Positions 13,149-26,880 are shown, numbered from the stretch's first letter. The stretch is DNA of 64,000 bases from Paramyrothecium sp. XJ0827 (GCA_020881915.1 JAJFPB010000001.1:2418001-2482000), one strand, 5' to 3'. The notes: generated by a model not told the origin, from the sequence alone. Program-made: numbers and translations.

Positions 13149-13466
13149 CAGGCTTGGGAAACAGGTTAACCTATTAACCTATAAACTATTTTAGGTTAAT
13201 CTATTTTAGGTTAAACCTATTTTAGGTTAAACCTATTTTAGGTTAACTTATTTCAGGTTAACCTATTTTAGGTTATCTATATTATATTTAATATATAATT
13301 CAATAATATATATAAAATATCTCTTTTTATATTTATAAGCTCTATTAATATATAATTATATAATAGGGCTTTAATATATATATACATATATATATATATT
13401 TATATATAATAGAAACAACTTATCTTAGGTTAACCTGGAATAGGCTAACCTGGCTTGCCAAGCCTG
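13149..13466. mobile_element. Small hAT-type element (GGTTAACC family), inverted relative to 9,365-9,697
   Basis: Ends are CAGGCTTGGGAAACAGG and GGCTTGCCAAGCCTG. The 8-bp duplication GTTTCTAA is at 13,136-13,143 and 13,467-13,474. Five extra bases (ATTAT) lie between the left duplication and the first CAGG. The intact hAT exon 7 at about 28,770 shows the site unfilled. The core is the reverse complement of the element at 9,365-9,697. Confidence 0.88.
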
Positions 13467-14140
13467 GTTTCTAAGGTATTAGAATCCTTATATTTTAAAA
13501 TAGCCTCTTCTAACAGTTTTCTAGGCTCTTGACTATATTTTATAAGAGATACTATTCGACGAATTCGGCGTAGAAGATCTATATATAATAGATATTAGTA
13601 AATATATAAATTAATAAAGGGGAAAGAATATAGAAAATAATATACCTTTTAATTCTAAATCTTCTATTTCTACTACTAGATCTCTATTTAATTCATCTAT
13701 AGTTAAATAAATATAAATAGATAAGTTAGTAGCTGTTTTTTCGGATAATAGAAAATCCAATAATATATCTTGTGCTACTAAATTAATTATATGTACTACA
13801 CATCGAATATCGGTCTCAAAAGTCGTTGATTTTCCGGTTATATTTAAATTCGATTTATATACTTGTAAAACCGTATTATTATTCGTAGCATTATCTCTAG
13901 TAATACTATAATATAGTTAGTTATATATATATATATCTTATAATATATATTATAAATAATAAAGAAATAGAAAGCTTACATTAAAATCGTAAATTCAGTA
14001 ATACTAGAATAAGGGGATAAGGCAAATAGGAATTCCTTATAAATATTAAGGCCTGTATAAGCCTCTTGAAGCTTATTAAAGCCTATATAATAGTTATATA
14101 TATATACATATATAATAAATAATAAAATAAAATAATAATA

Positions 14141-14281
14141 TGTCACGCATCGTGGCAAGAAAATGGGATATGAAAAGCTTGATCTGTTCTCTATCTATGG
14201 AGAACTGGCTATGAACTATATAGGAAGCTGATATAAGCCTAATAGCTTATAATACATTATATAATGCATCGTCATGCATTA
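14141..14281 (-). repeat. 3' LTR of the gypsy element, 141 bp
   Basis: On the minus strand it starts with TAATGCATGACG (ancestral TGATGCATGACG) and ends GATGCGTGACA. It aligns without gaps to 23,530-23,670, with differences of C/T or G/A type, and still contains the CATCG and CACGC motifs the other LTR has lost. Confidence 0.93.
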
Positions 14282-16899
14282 GTTACCCCTCCTTAAAAAT
14301 AACCATATCCTCATAGTAAGAAGCGAAGCTATAAAGGCATATCTATATATACTTGAGGTACCCATCTGTACCTATATCCTTAAGATATATTAGTTATTAA
14401 CTACCTTAATAATATTACTGCCTTCCTTGTGGCTATTATCCTAGGTCCCATTAATAGATCGATCGTTGTTATACCCACAATACTTAGTATCCTTATCCTT
14501 GAGGTGGGCCACCATAGAGTCAATTATCTTGTCGGCTTGGGTATATGCCTTAGCGAAGGGCTCGCTAGATTCATCCATCGCAAGTAATCTATTAGCAAGG
14601 CCTCTAATAGCGCCAGCAAGCTTGGTTATAGTAAGGCAAGTCTTGTAGATAAAGGTATTAGTATCCTCAATATATCTACCTAGGTATTAATGAAGTATAA
14701 GGTTATTTTAAATATTATTGCGGGCCATATATTTCTTATAACTATTATAATTAGTTACTTCGTTAAGGACCACAAAGGAATTACTTGCTAATAATCCCTT
14801 GTAGTACTAGATAATAACCCGGATTTTATTAATAATACTTTTAGCAGAGAAACCGCTATAGATATCTGTTTTGTAGTTATATGAGTCAAAGACGCCCAAT
14901 AGTTGGCCAGTTTGCTAGGCCATAAAGGCATAAGCTAACTTATTAAATAGGTCTATATACTATTAGTATTAGGCATCTATATATATATTTCGTACTAGCA
15001 GTAGGTTCTACATTAGGTCCTCTAGTTTAATAATATTCTCCTAGGTATTATACTTATTAGTAGGTAGAACAATAGGTCAATATATATTAAGTAGTATTAT
15101 AGTAGGGGATTGGGTTTACTAATATTTACCTATTGGGCCACTATTGGCGCTTAATCTCTTGCACATTCCCAATATTAATGTAGTAGGTAATGCCTCTAGG
15201 AGGAGAGGCACAGAGCGCGGAGCCTTGGCGAATAATCCCCCTTTTCTGGGGCTCCCAGTGAACATATTATCTATTACAATAGGTGCTAGTATATTGTATT
15301 GTTGTTCTTCGGTCCTCGCTTTATTAAAGCGGGCCTATAGATCGGATACCGGCATTACTATAGTATCTGCTACATTCGTGATATTTATATTAGTTAGCTT
15401 TGAGCCACTTCTATCCTTTAATGTAGATCCTCCTAATATATTCCTAGTATACTATATTAGAGTTTTATAGGGTACTACTTGCGCTTAGGCTTATATAGTC
15501 TATTAGGCTTAGGTTATTCCTAGTTTATTATCCTTATTATTAAGAACCATCTAATTACCAGGCTTGGGCTTATACTATTTATTATCTGGTCTAAGAGGGA
15601 AGATTAGAATAATACCAAGTTTCCCGCACTTATTATAGAATATAATAAGGCCTTAATATATACCTAATATTATCTATATAATAATATAGTAGGCTATAGT
15701 AGGCTTCTTCTACTTATCTTTAATATATTAAATTATCTTATATACCTTAGGGTTATTAGATACCAATCTAAATACCTTATAATACTTCTGCTAAATAAGT
15801 CCATAGAGCTCCTAGGCTATCTCCTATAATATATTATTAAGGACATAATTATAGATCTTAATAGCTTTCTATGTATTATTAGCCTAGTTCTTCTTATAGC
15901 TTAAGTTAGTAAATTAGAGTTAAGGCTTCTCCCCCTCCTTAAATATAGAAATAGCAATCTATAGTAGTATTATCTTAATATTTGGGGCAACTATATTATT
16001 ATTTGGGATAGATTATAGTATTAGTTGGAGGCACTTAATGCTTTAGAGTAGGCAATTAATACTATATATCTAATAGATCTAGGTAAGTAGGCTAAGGTTA
16101 TTGCCCTTTTAATGGAGATAATATAAGTGCGGGATATTATAAATATAAGGAATAGTAAGGGTAAGTTTTTTTTTCTTGCGGTTATTTTAAAGTTATATGT
16201 AAATTATTGCTAGCTGATAGCTGGTGTGCCGGGCTAGCAGGCAATTAGGAGTCAATTATCTGCTATTAGTTGCCTTATATAATAGGGCGCTATATTCTGG
16301 CTTATTTATAAAGGTCCTAAGTATTAAACTTATTTATAAGCTCTTTTATATTAATAATTAATAGGTCCTTATTATACTATTTATTATTCTCTGTAGTATA
16401 TCCTATCTATTATATATAGTACTAAATATAGCTACTAGATACATACTTAGCTACTAAGTACTTAATCTTAAATAATTTCTACTTATTATTATTACCTTTA
16501 ATATATACTAATCCCCTCTAGTTCTACATAGGCCTATAGAAAGGATCTTTATTCTATAGTATAGTATTAAATTAAAGTATAGATACTATAGGGTATATTT
16601 TCTAGTAGTTAGGTAGCTATAATTAGTATATATAAATCCCAATACATTTAAGGATTAGTAGTAGTCTAACTCTCTAGATCCTATATTTTCTTAACTGCCC
16701 CGGGATAATATATCTATTATATAGCCGTAGGTAAGCTTAATTACTTACCTCAAATATTAGAAGGTAGTACTTAGTATTAAATAACCTCTTATAATATACT
16801 ATAATAAAATTAAGGCTAAGTTAAGCTTCTCTTTAGAAATTTAATTATAATATATTTAGGGCCTCCAGAACCTTCACCTCCTTATTAAGTAAGGCCTTA

Positions 16900-17700
16900 A
16901 GTAGTAATAGTAATATTAATAAATAGAAGCTAAATACTACCTTATTTAGTATTATATTAATTACCAGAATATAGGCATTATTTATTGCTAACTGAATTAC
17001 TAATAAGGCCGCTAGCTAGTATCTATTGGAATTGGTTAAAAAGAAGAAATGTAGTACTCCCTCTATAATTTAGTTTATAGACTTAGCTTAACTATTACTA
17101 GATAAATACTATATAATCATGAATATTAGTTATATATTAAGAAGGCAGAATACCTCCCTCTAAAAGTTACCTAATTATTTATAATCTCTATCTAATATAA
17201 TAACCTTTAGTATACCCTAGTTAGTAAGTAATTAAAATTTAAAGATTGCTTAGGCCTAATCCTAGGCTAAATAGGTACTATGGCCAGGGATAAAGGCCCT
17301 CTTCTTTAATACTTTATATATTATTATAAGTATTATACTATAGAAATTATAGCTAGGTTAGTAGAATATATTACCTTCTGCCTTTACTATAGGCAGACTA
17401 ATAATAAAATCTATTACCTATATTAGGAATAGTATAAATAGTAAGGAGATAGAATGTAGATTACTATATAGTAACTGCCTTGATTTTTTAGTATTACTAT
17501 ATATATAATACTTAATATATACCTTAATTTTCTATAATATATTAGGAAAGGCAAATCTATCTAATTCCTATTAAGTCTACTCCTCCCTAAAGTGCTGAGG
17601 GTTATGTGCTAGAGCTAATATTATTCTTACTAATCTATGTAGGATATAAAGGTACTTAGTACTATTATAAGTAATATTATATAGTAAGTTGTCCTTAAGT
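16900..17700 (-). pseudogene. Gypsy integrase relic
   Basis: In one minus frame at about 17,200-17,600 a decayed but recognisable integrase block can be read. DFIISLPIVKAEG corresponds to the family's DFITGLP..K motif, and IIYKVLKKRAFIPGH corresponds to the VVDRLTKMAHFIPC block that follows. It lies downstream of the reverse transcriptase on the same strand, which is the order that distinguishes Ty3/gypsy from Ty1/copia. Several stops interrupt it. Confidence 0.75.
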
Positions 17701-18599
17701 ATAAATCTTAATTTGGGGCGGGATATAACCCCATTATTAGATATTATTGCTAGTAGCTCTATAAGCTAATCTATTATAGGTATATATTTCTGGTCTATTT
17801 TATAACTATTAATAATATCTTACTGAAGTATATCCTTAACTATAGCTTCTAATATAATATAGGCTATATTATCTAATATCCTAGATATATTTACTAATAT
17901 ATTATTATATATTACAGCCTTAGCCTCTACTATATTATTAATATAGGGGAGTTATAAGAGAGCATTAGGTAGTACATTAAGTTTCTCTTTTATATAGATT
18001 ATATCTAGTAGGAATTAAAAAAGGTAATTACTTAATATAATTAGGTAGTTATTTATCTTAATAATATCTAATATTATTATTAACTACTATTAGATAATTG
18101 GTCTAGTAGCTATATAATCTATTAGTATAATAGTACGTAACTTTATACTATAAAATAATAATCTATTCTTTTATATAAGCTACACTAAGTAGGTAATCTT
18201 AAGTTCTATAGGCTAGTAATTCTATTCTATAGGGCTTAAAACCTTACTTCAGAAACTAATATAATTAATAAGGTTTTTATTAAGAGAGCCTATTATATTA
18301 TTATAATTAAAGGTACCTCTATAGTAGAATATAGTAGCTCTAAAACCCCATTCCTTAGATATATCTATCTTAGTAAATAACTAATGGTTATCTAATAGAT
18401 AGACCAGTTTTATTTTAAGATAAGTAATTAAATTATCCTAAAGCAGAGTAAATACCTTATACTTAAATTTACTTATATCTTCTGTACTTATCCTTATTAT
18501 AAAGGCTTAATACTTGGCTCTAGATATCCTAGTATCCCATTAGGCCTCTATAAGTAGGTAAGTTTTCTTTTAACTAATAGCTAGACCTTCTATATATAT

Positions 18600-19260
18600 A
18601 ATAGGATAAAGTTCCTAATCTAGTTAGTAGTACTATAATATATCTCCAAGTATTTTAATATAGTAGGAAATAATTACTTTATTAGGGCTTTGACCTAGTC
18701 CTCTATTAGAGATATGCCTTTGCTATCTACCCTATGGCCCAGAAATAATACTAATATAAAGCCAATAAATAACTTATCTAGTAATAACTATAGGCCAAGG
18801 CTCTAGAAGAGGCCAAATATAATCTTAAGGTACCTTATATAATCCTCAAGTATTACTAAAAAAATAATATTATTATTAATATATATATAAGTATATATAT
18901 AGTATTTAAGGAGTTATTAATCTATCTAGTATTATATATAAGCTAGGAAGTTCTAAAATCCCATTAGGACTATATTTAATATCTTAAGTCCATAATATAT
19001 AGTAACCATAAGCTTCTTGTAGTAGTTAGAATAAATAAGAAATTAGTAAAAGAAAAGCCTTATATTAACTACGCTAATATACCCCGCCCTATCTAATACC
19101 TTAATTAGTTCCTCCTACTAAGGCAGGGGGTATATATCCAGTATTATTATATTATTAAGGCTACATAGATTAATTACAATACATCCTTTTATTTTACCTT
19201 TAACTTTCCACTATACCATAAACACTAGTATAGCAAAGGGCATTAGCTATTATTAGAATA
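18600..19260 (-). pseudogene. Gypsy reverse transcriptase relic
   Basis: On the minus strand one frame reads, with stops, equivalents of the fungal gypsy RT blocks in order: DIYPLPQQEELIKVLDRAG, then GYISVVNIRLFFY, then NFLAYIQYQIDQ (family NSPAYVQRQIDR), then the decayed YVDD region, then RYLKIIFGLF. The spacing fits the palm domain. The same block recurs on the plus strand at 46,100-46,520. It belonged to the polyprotein of the element 14,141-23,670. Confidence 0.85.
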
Positions 19261-21949
19261 ATATATAACCTATCTTATGTAGGGGGTCAAATATATCTTC
19301 AATTACCTATTTATCCTTTAAGCTTACTAGATATAGCCTATAGCCTATTCTCCTACTTTACTATATATCTATTAGGTATATCTTTATTTATTTATCTAAT
19401 AGTACATTAATAATACCACAATCATACCACACATTAAACCACTACATAACATCTATTAATAGCTTCTCTACTTAAGGGATCTTAGCATTAATATAAACTC
19501 TATTATCTAGTTTCGCCTCCTTGGTTATAATTCGCAATATACCTAATAATAGGTAGCCTATCTGCCTCAGTAAACCTAGGCAGTCCTCGCTTCCACATTC
19601 TAGTTCTATATTAATAACATAACTAGCATTAATTAGATTCGCTTAATATATATTACTACTACATATAACCTCATTACCCAATTAATTATATATCTCGGGC
19701 ATCATAAGGAACTCCGTGGTCCATATCACCAAGTCAATTAGTCTACCAAAAGTTATCTAGAAGAACTAAGTAGTATTATAATCAAATTCCTTAATTATAC
19801 CCAGCCTTATATCTCGCTTCAGATATAATAGTATATTACCAAAGTTAACTATTACAATATAAGAGGAGTTATATAATATTAGTAATACTATTATACTAGA
19901 GTAGTCCCTAGTTATTATAAAGAATTAATCTATTAGGAGATATAAGTCTTTAATAGGAACTTTATATACCCAATACAGTAGTAATATTATAGGCTATATA
20001 TTAATTACCTTATACCTAAGCTAGATTACTCCCTATATATAGAATTTCATAGGCATATACAGTCCTTAATATAATCTAATAGTTATTATACTTTAATAAA
20101 AGTTAAGTATAACTCCACAAGAATATAGCTATCTAGTACCTAAAAGCATTTAAGGTCTAAGGCCCTCCATTACCTATACCTTAATCTTAGTAGCCAACCA
20201 CGCGGCCTTACTATCACTTAGCATTATACTACATATATATATTATAAAGTAGGCCATCTTCTATAATATAATAATACCTCATAAACCCTTCACTAGTCGA
20301 GGTTTAATATTAAAATACTTAATACTTGGCCAAGTAGCTAACCATACCTTATCTACTATGGGTATGGAATATCCAGCGTCTACAATAATTCTCAATATAT
20401 TAGATTAAAAAGAGAGTATAGGGTAAGTATTAAATGTATATAGGGTAAGTATTAAATGTAGTATAGGTATATACTAAGAATTATTTTAAGTTAGATTCTT
20501 TATATATTAGTTAAGCTATAACTACAAGGGCCTAATTAATTACTAACTTATCTATAATATATAGGTACTTTAGCTTAGATCCTAAGTAATTAAAGAGTGC
20601 CTAATGCATTAAAAACTAGCTATAATACATATAGCATTTTAATCAGTCATCATTAGGGGCTACTTTATACACTCCTAATTCACATAAGTATCATTACAAT
20701 ACATTACTACTACTAAACTCAAGGAAATAATATTAATAGATTTACTAGTTAGGTAGAATAGAGATAACTTCCACCGCGGCCATTCCAACATTATTGCTAT
20801 TAATATTATTAGGGAATAAGTCACTTAATGCCATTTTACCATCATCTACATAAGTATATTCTAGGTCATCTTCGAACATTTATAATATATCTTTATTATT
20901 AAGGGGAATAATAATATTAGTATCCTCTGCTATTCAGGCCTAATTAACTCTTCTCTTAAATTACCTAAACCGCACCATTTAGTTCTACGATCTCCATCCT
21001 AGTATTATTATAATATTACATCAGCTATTATCTCTCTTATCGCACTGTAGTACATTATTGCAATATTTGCTATCTACTAGAGCCATATATTAGTAATTAA
21101 TATAGCACATATCTTGTACTTCACTGCAATTAATAAATTACTAATTTACCTAATTACTAGTAGGCTAATCCCGCCTCTAATATACCTAATTATTAGTTCG
21201 GTTCCCTGGTTGGGGTTAATATAGGAGTTGGGCCTAATATTGGTTTAGTTAAGTACGCTATTACTATCTACTAATAGGATATATATTGCCTAATCTCCCT
21301 CTATTATAATATATATATATTAATTCTAATTAGTTATACTAAGTATTGGCTTTCTTATTAATCTCTTGAAGCTATTTATGTATATATATTTGCAACTAAG
21401 GTTAGGTAATTTCTATTCGGAGTTATAGATTAATGTAATTATAGATTTATATTATAATCGCCTTATTATTCTTTATATAATATATTCTAGTAAGATAGGT
21501 AACTTATATAACAAATATATATATAGAGTTACTATAGCAACATTCCATTAGACCAAATTAAAGGGTATCTAGCTCCCTCTAGGCTTTACTTATATCTATT
21601 TAGAATTACTTTATAAGCGCATTAATCTAAAGTTGCAGTAATAGTCTATAATAATATATATACCTTTCCTCTTTTATAAGGGATCCCCTATACTAGTTAA
21701 GAGCCTTGCCTCGGAGTAGTTATACTATCTACTTATATACCTAGTAATAGTAACCTATAGTTACAGTATCTTTAAGGGATTTAATAAATATAGATATATC
21801 TTAGAAGTAATATATTATACCTCAGTAGAAGATATCTTCTTCTCCTTTAGTATTAGGCCAGAAGATACTAATAATCTCTACCTTAAACTTAGGTTTTAAT
21901 AATCTACTAAACTTAATATTAGAATCTATATCTAATCTATATAAGTTAT

Positions 21950-22060
21950 TGCTTAGGAAGGAGGACTGCTTTCTTTTAGGACAATCCTGGGGATATTGCC
22001 TACATTTATTACAGTTACATTAGCTATACCCATTATTAGATAAATTATTATTATCCAAGC
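21950..22060 (-). pseudogene. Gag zinc-knuckle-like remnant of the gypsy element
   Basis: The minus strand reads CNCNKCRQYPQDCPKRK, a Cys-rich basic stretch that could be a decayed retroviral-type knuckle (H to Y would be a RIP change). It lies between the LTR/primer site and the reverse transcriptase, as gag should. The spacing is not canonical, so this is tentative. Confidence 0.45.
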
Positions 22061-23509
22061 TACTATATAGGTTATTATATTATTAATACTATCTATTACA
22101 TTAATTAACTATTCAAGATTATAATATTAGCTATCTATTATAATTATTATATATAGGTTACCTATTATACTACATTTATAGGAGCTTAGGTCTATAATAC
22201 TATCTATAGTCTTATTTATTAAGTTCCCTTAATTAATATAAGATAGTTATTAGTTATTAGAGAGGTACCTCTTATACTAGATAATATTTATAGGTCTTAC
22301 AATAATACCATTTATTATCTAGTCTAGTAGATCTAGGATTCTATATACTAATAGAAGTATATCTCCTAGCTTATTAGTTATTAAGCTATTACTAGAGTTT
22401 ATTAGGGGAAACTCCTCTATTACTAAGGGCTTATATTATATCTTGTATTTAATACTCCCTATTATCTATTATTAGTTAGGTTAAATACCTGGATCCCCTC
22501 TCCTTGGGGTATATGCCTACTATATCTAGGTAATAATCCCTAGGTCCAATTCCTCCGCTATCTATGGCCATTTGGGGCCTAAAGGGCTTATTAGTCTAGG
22601 AATTAATATTAGCTAGTCCCTATAGTATAACCATTAGTAATAATAATTAGTAGAGCATAAGTAGGTTTATTTTAGATAGTATAATAAGGGTTGTAGATAG
22701 TTATGGACCTACTTGGGTAGTAACTGTGGGGATATAATTAACCAATATTAGGGGCACTAAAGTCTCTATCTACCTTATACTACTATAGTTCCTAGGTAGT
22801 TCTACAACTATTGCCTATTACTAATTATAGGTAGGAGCTACTAGCTCTTTCCTAACTATACCCTCTATAGTAAGTTGTAGCCGAAATAATATTACTAGCT
22901 TGCTTGTAGATAATTAATGCAGTTACCTACTTTATTTGTACTTTTTAGTAAGTATAGGTAAGTAAGGGGTAGTAGATTACTATATTAGAGGAGTAGTAAT
23001 ATAATAGTAAGGTACTAATTTATTTACTAAAGGATTAGAAGATAAGCTATATCTCTAGTAGATAATTAATCTAATAGCTTACGTAGATTAGATAGTATCT
23101 AATACCTAATTAATAATAGTATAGACTAATTATAGATTATTTTATACTAGTAGGTATTTAGTATTAATCTAATAGTTAACCTATAGGTATTGATTATTGT
23201 AGTTAATTAGAAGGTAGATATTTAATATATACTAATGGTTAAGGGCGTAGTTAGGTAGAAGATACTCCAAAAAGTATAATAGCTAATATATTAGATATAG
23301 AATATCTATAAGCCTATTTATTAATATAGGTTACTAAATAATTAAGGTAGGCAAATTAAACTAATAGGTCATTAGCCAATAGATAGATAATAAGTAATAG
23401 GTTCTTAATAAATAGTAGTTAATAGATAGTAGTTAATAGATAGTATTTAATAGATAGTTAAGGGCCCGCTACTTAACTTATAGTTAATGAGTAGTATAAA
23501 GCCTTTGTA

Positions 23510-23529
23510 GGAGTGCAATTGCTACTAAT
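23510..23529 (-). promoter_or_regulatory. Gypsy primer-binding region
   Basis: Directly inside the right LTR the minus strand reads ATTAGTAGCAATTGCAC. It matches AGTGGTAGCAATTGCAG next to the LTR at 48,713-48,885, apart from one RIP-type G to A, one G/T difference and the final base. TGGTAGC also matches the 3' end of fungal initiator tRNA-Met, a common primer; the bases after that do not clearly match it. Confidence 0.6.
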
Positions 23530-23670
23530 TATTACGTATTGTAGCAAGAAAATGGGATATAAAAAGCTTGATCTGTTCTCTATCTATGGAGAACTGGCTA
23601 TAAACTATATAGGAAGATAATATAAGCCTAATAGCTTATAATACATCGTATAATACATCGTCATGCATCA
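23530..23670 (-). repeat. 5' LTR of the gypsy element, 141 bp
   Basis: On the minus strand it begins TGATGCATGACG and ends TACGTAATA, the last bases being RIP-altered from GCGTGACA. Same length as the partner LTR. Flanked on the outside by TAATA. Confidence 0.93.
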
Positions 23671-24132
23671 TAATATAATAATAAATAATATAATAAAATA
23701 AATAACTTACTTATAAGCTTATAATGTAGGGTAAAATTACTATCTAGGAAAATAGCAATAATTCCTAGATAGGAAGCCCCTATCTTTGAAGACCATATAT
23801 CAAATATTAGGGAAAATACCCCATTAGTTCGAATATTATCTTCAAATTGGCTATTTAGGGCCCTAAGGCCCTTTTCGAAGGTATCAGATAATAATAATCG
23901 TATTTTCTTCCTATTAATAATAGGGGCCTCACTAAATAGATATATATATATATTAGCTTATATATAATAAACTAAGTAAATAAGAATAATTATAGTAACT
24001 TAGGAGATATAGGGTAGTGGCTTAGGAATTATAGATAGGGAAGGATATATATAATTAATATAAAAATCCTTACTTACCTATTATAATAGGATAATAGGCT
24101 TTGGAAAGCCGGTGAATCCATTATATTAAAAG

Positions 24133-24654
24133 CAGGCATGGGAATGTAGTTAACTATTAACTATTTAACTACAATGTAGTTAACTACAAATAACTACTAA
24201 CTACAATGTAGTTAACTACAAAAAAGTTAACTACAAAATAGTTAACTATAATATAGTTAACTACAAATAACTACTAACTATAATATAGTTAATTACTAAA
24301 TAAAATAATAAATAATATTATAATATCTATTATATATAGAAATAATATACTATAGGAAATTAAAAATAAATTATATAATACTATATAGGATTTAAAAATA
24401 ATTATATTAATATTTTTAATAATAAAAATAATATATATTAATTTTAATATTTATTATTATATTATAAAGAATATATAACTAAGATCTATATAATATTTAG
24501 ATATTTATAAGCTATATATAAATAGTAGTTATAAATTTCATTAGTTAACTACTAATTACAATATAGTTAACTACAAAATAGTTAACTGCATTATAGTTAA
24601 CTATATTGTAGTTAGTAGTTAACTACAAATAGTTAACTACTCTTCCCAAGCCTG
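24133..24654. mobile_element. Small hAT-type element (GTAGTTAACTAC family), 522 bp
   Basis: Ends are CAGGCATGGGAATG and TCTTCCCAAGCCTG. The exact 8-bp duplication ATTAAAAG lies at 24,125-24,132 and 24,655-24,662. The complete hAT copy at 29,933-29,948 carries the same sequence with a single ATTAAAAG, a direct view of the empty site. GTAGTTAACTAC palindromes, about 15-18 bp apart, line both ends around an A/T core. No coding sequence. Confidence 0.96.
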
Positions 24655-24825
24655 ATTAAAAGAGATATTATTTTTTATAAGGAAATTTGGGACCCTATTA
24701 AGGGCTTCCTTTTCAGAAAATCGATTTGCTATAGCTATAATATCCCTAGGGCGTTTACTAGGGGTTTGAGGTATTATAGAGCTAGTAGCAGTTGGGCTTA
24801 ATAGGTCGGCTTCTATATTAAATTA

Positions 24826-24862
<37 letters not shown>

Positions 24863-26689
24863 ATATTATATTGGAAATAGGAAATAGGAAATAGGAAATA
24901 GGAAAAATAGAATATAACTTACTTCTTTTTCTAACTGATTCTGATTTTTTATTATAGGCAATTTTAGGATGATTATTTTGATAATGCCTTGCTAGATTAG
25001 ATTAGCCAGTAGCTAGTTTACTAGCTTTATAAGAAGCCTCAAAATTACACCTATATATATATATATATATATATTAGTATTATATTAAAATATATATATT
25101 TAAAGAAATAAATAACTTATATAGTACATTTACATAGAACCTCCCTTTCCTTATTATTATTATAAGGTAATAGGGTTCTAGTAAAGAGGTTATTTATATA
25201 TATATATACTAAAGTAGGCCCTAGTTAATATTTAGGGTCAAAAAAGATAGCTGCTGTAGCTGCCGAGCTACTAGTAGTAGATATAGGGGCCCTAGGGGTC
25301 TTAGGGGCCCTACTACAATTAAATTCTATAAGGGAAATAGTTAAGGCCTCTATAGGGTCTGTAATTAACTAGGTATCAGGTATAGAGGCCTCAGAGCCAC
25401 TAGTAGATTAAAGGTCGTCCGAATAGTTAGATATATTGAATATATATATATATATAGATATATATAGAAAATAGGGTAGTTATAATAGATAGATAGTAGT
25501 AGAGTAAATAGATAGTTACTTATAAAAGAAGAATAGGATTTTTAGAGAGAAATCAAGTCTTCTTTTATAGAAATTTCCTTCCTACTAATTCCTAGGAATT
25601 CCTTTCTCTTTAAAAATCAAGAATTTCCTATTTCTAAGCATTAGAAATTAATTCCTTCCTATTTTATTTACTGTCATTTTTAGCTGCCTTAGTATTAATA
25701 AGGAATTTAGATTTATCCTATAGTAGGTCTTATAGTTATTATAGCTAATGCAGGCACTAATAAAGATTCCTATAGTAAATGTAGCTAGTTATATAGCTAA
25801 AACCGGATATTAACCGAATATAGATCTTTTTGTAATTAGGAAATTATATATATTTATAAAGCTCTATTTTTAAATAGATTTATATAGATTTTTATCTTTT
25901 TTAGCTAATATAATTAGCTAGTTATATAGCTATCTAAACTAAAGTGTAGTTTAGAGTACATTAGAGCTTAAGGAATTATCTAATTTTAAAAGTACTATAA
26001 ATAGCTATTATATATATATATATATATATTAGAAAGTATTATATATATTATAACTATATATAGTATTTATATAAATATTTATAGATCTATATCTATTTTC
26101 TATAGCGAGATATATAGCTATCTAAACTTAAGTATAGTTTAGAGCGAAATAGAGCTTAAGGAATTATCTTATTTCAAAAGTACTATATATAGCTATTTTA
26201 TATATATATATATATTAAAAAACCATATATATATTCTAATTATATAATAGATTTATATAAATATCTTTAAATATATATATATTTTCTATAATTAATTATA
26301 TAAATATTTAAATTATATTAAAATTTTTAAGTAACTTAGAGCCTAAATAACTATAAAATTTAATATCTAATATATATACTTTTAATATATATATTTATTA
26401 TATATTTATATATAGTTATTTTTAATTTTAATAACTTTTATATAGGGAATAAAAATTAGTTAACTAAATTTTAGTTAACTAAAAATTAGTTAGAATAAAA
26501 ATTAGTTAATATATATATATAATAAAGCAATTAATATAATAAAGTAATTAAAAATCTTAACCCTTAAGATAGGAACCTTAATTAAAATACTATAGATTAT
26601 TTAATTAATTAAAACTAATTACTATACTCTTACCTAGAGATCTCTACCTCTATCTTATATATTTATATGTTATAACCAGGGTTGGCAAG

Positions 26690-26880
26690 GCAGGTTAACC
26701 TATTTCAGGTTAACCTAAAATAAATCAGGTTAACCTAAAATAGGTTAACCTGAAATAGGTTAAACCTAAAATAGGTTAACCTAAAATAGGTTAAACCTAA
26801 AATAGGTTAACCTAAAATAGGTTAACCTGAAATAGGTTAACCTGAAATAGGTTAACCTGAAATAACCTATTTTAGGTTAT
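26690..26880 (+). repeat. Left subterminal array of GGTTAACC boxes
   Basis: About eleven units of 15-16 bp, consensus GGTTAACCTGAAATA with some GGTTAAACC variants, run head to tail from the terminal repeat inward. Each unit contains an 8-bp palindrome. The regular spacing and the matching array at the other end suggest transposase-binding sites, as known for subterminal motifs of plant and animal hAT elements. Binding here is inference. Confidence 0.9.

Larger units (their letters stand above)
14141..23670 (-). mobile_element. Ty3/gypsy LTR retrotransposon, full length but decayed
   Basis: The two 141-bp LTRs (14,141-14,281 and 23,530-23,670) are flanked by an exact 5-bp duplication TAATA (14,136-14,140 and 23,671-23,675). 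Its insertion site is the third or fourth intron region of hAT copy B. The coding strand is minus. A primer-site region lies just inside the right LTR, then a Cys-rich gag-like block, reverse transcriptase and integrase in gypsy order. Numerous in-frame stops, mostly of RIP type, make it dead. Total length is 9,530 bp. Confidence 0.95.
10334..26451 (-). mobile_element. hAT element relic (copy B), split by four insertions
   Basis: The left end is CAGGGTTAGCAACG followed by GGTTAACC boxes. The transposase then reads on the minus strand: C-terminal exon about 11,880-12,110, middle exons to 14,135, resuming at 23,676, and N-terminal exon about 25,120-25,435 (MSNYSD is readable as the complement of 'gtccgaatagttaga'). 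Insertions are 10,871-11,498, 13,149-13,466, 14,141-23,670 and 24,133-24,654. Without them and their target duplications the length is close to the 5.1 kb of the complete copy. It has many stops. Its first zinc-finger Cys (TGT near 25,123) is kept, whereas the complete copy has lost it. The right end runs into a later insertion at about 26,452. Confidence 0.85.

Noticed and set aside
14466..15470. Open frames of 60 and 108 codons on the plus strand
   Set aside because: They lie inside the gypsy element on the strand opposite to its coding strand, have no motif, and are explained by locally milder RIP.
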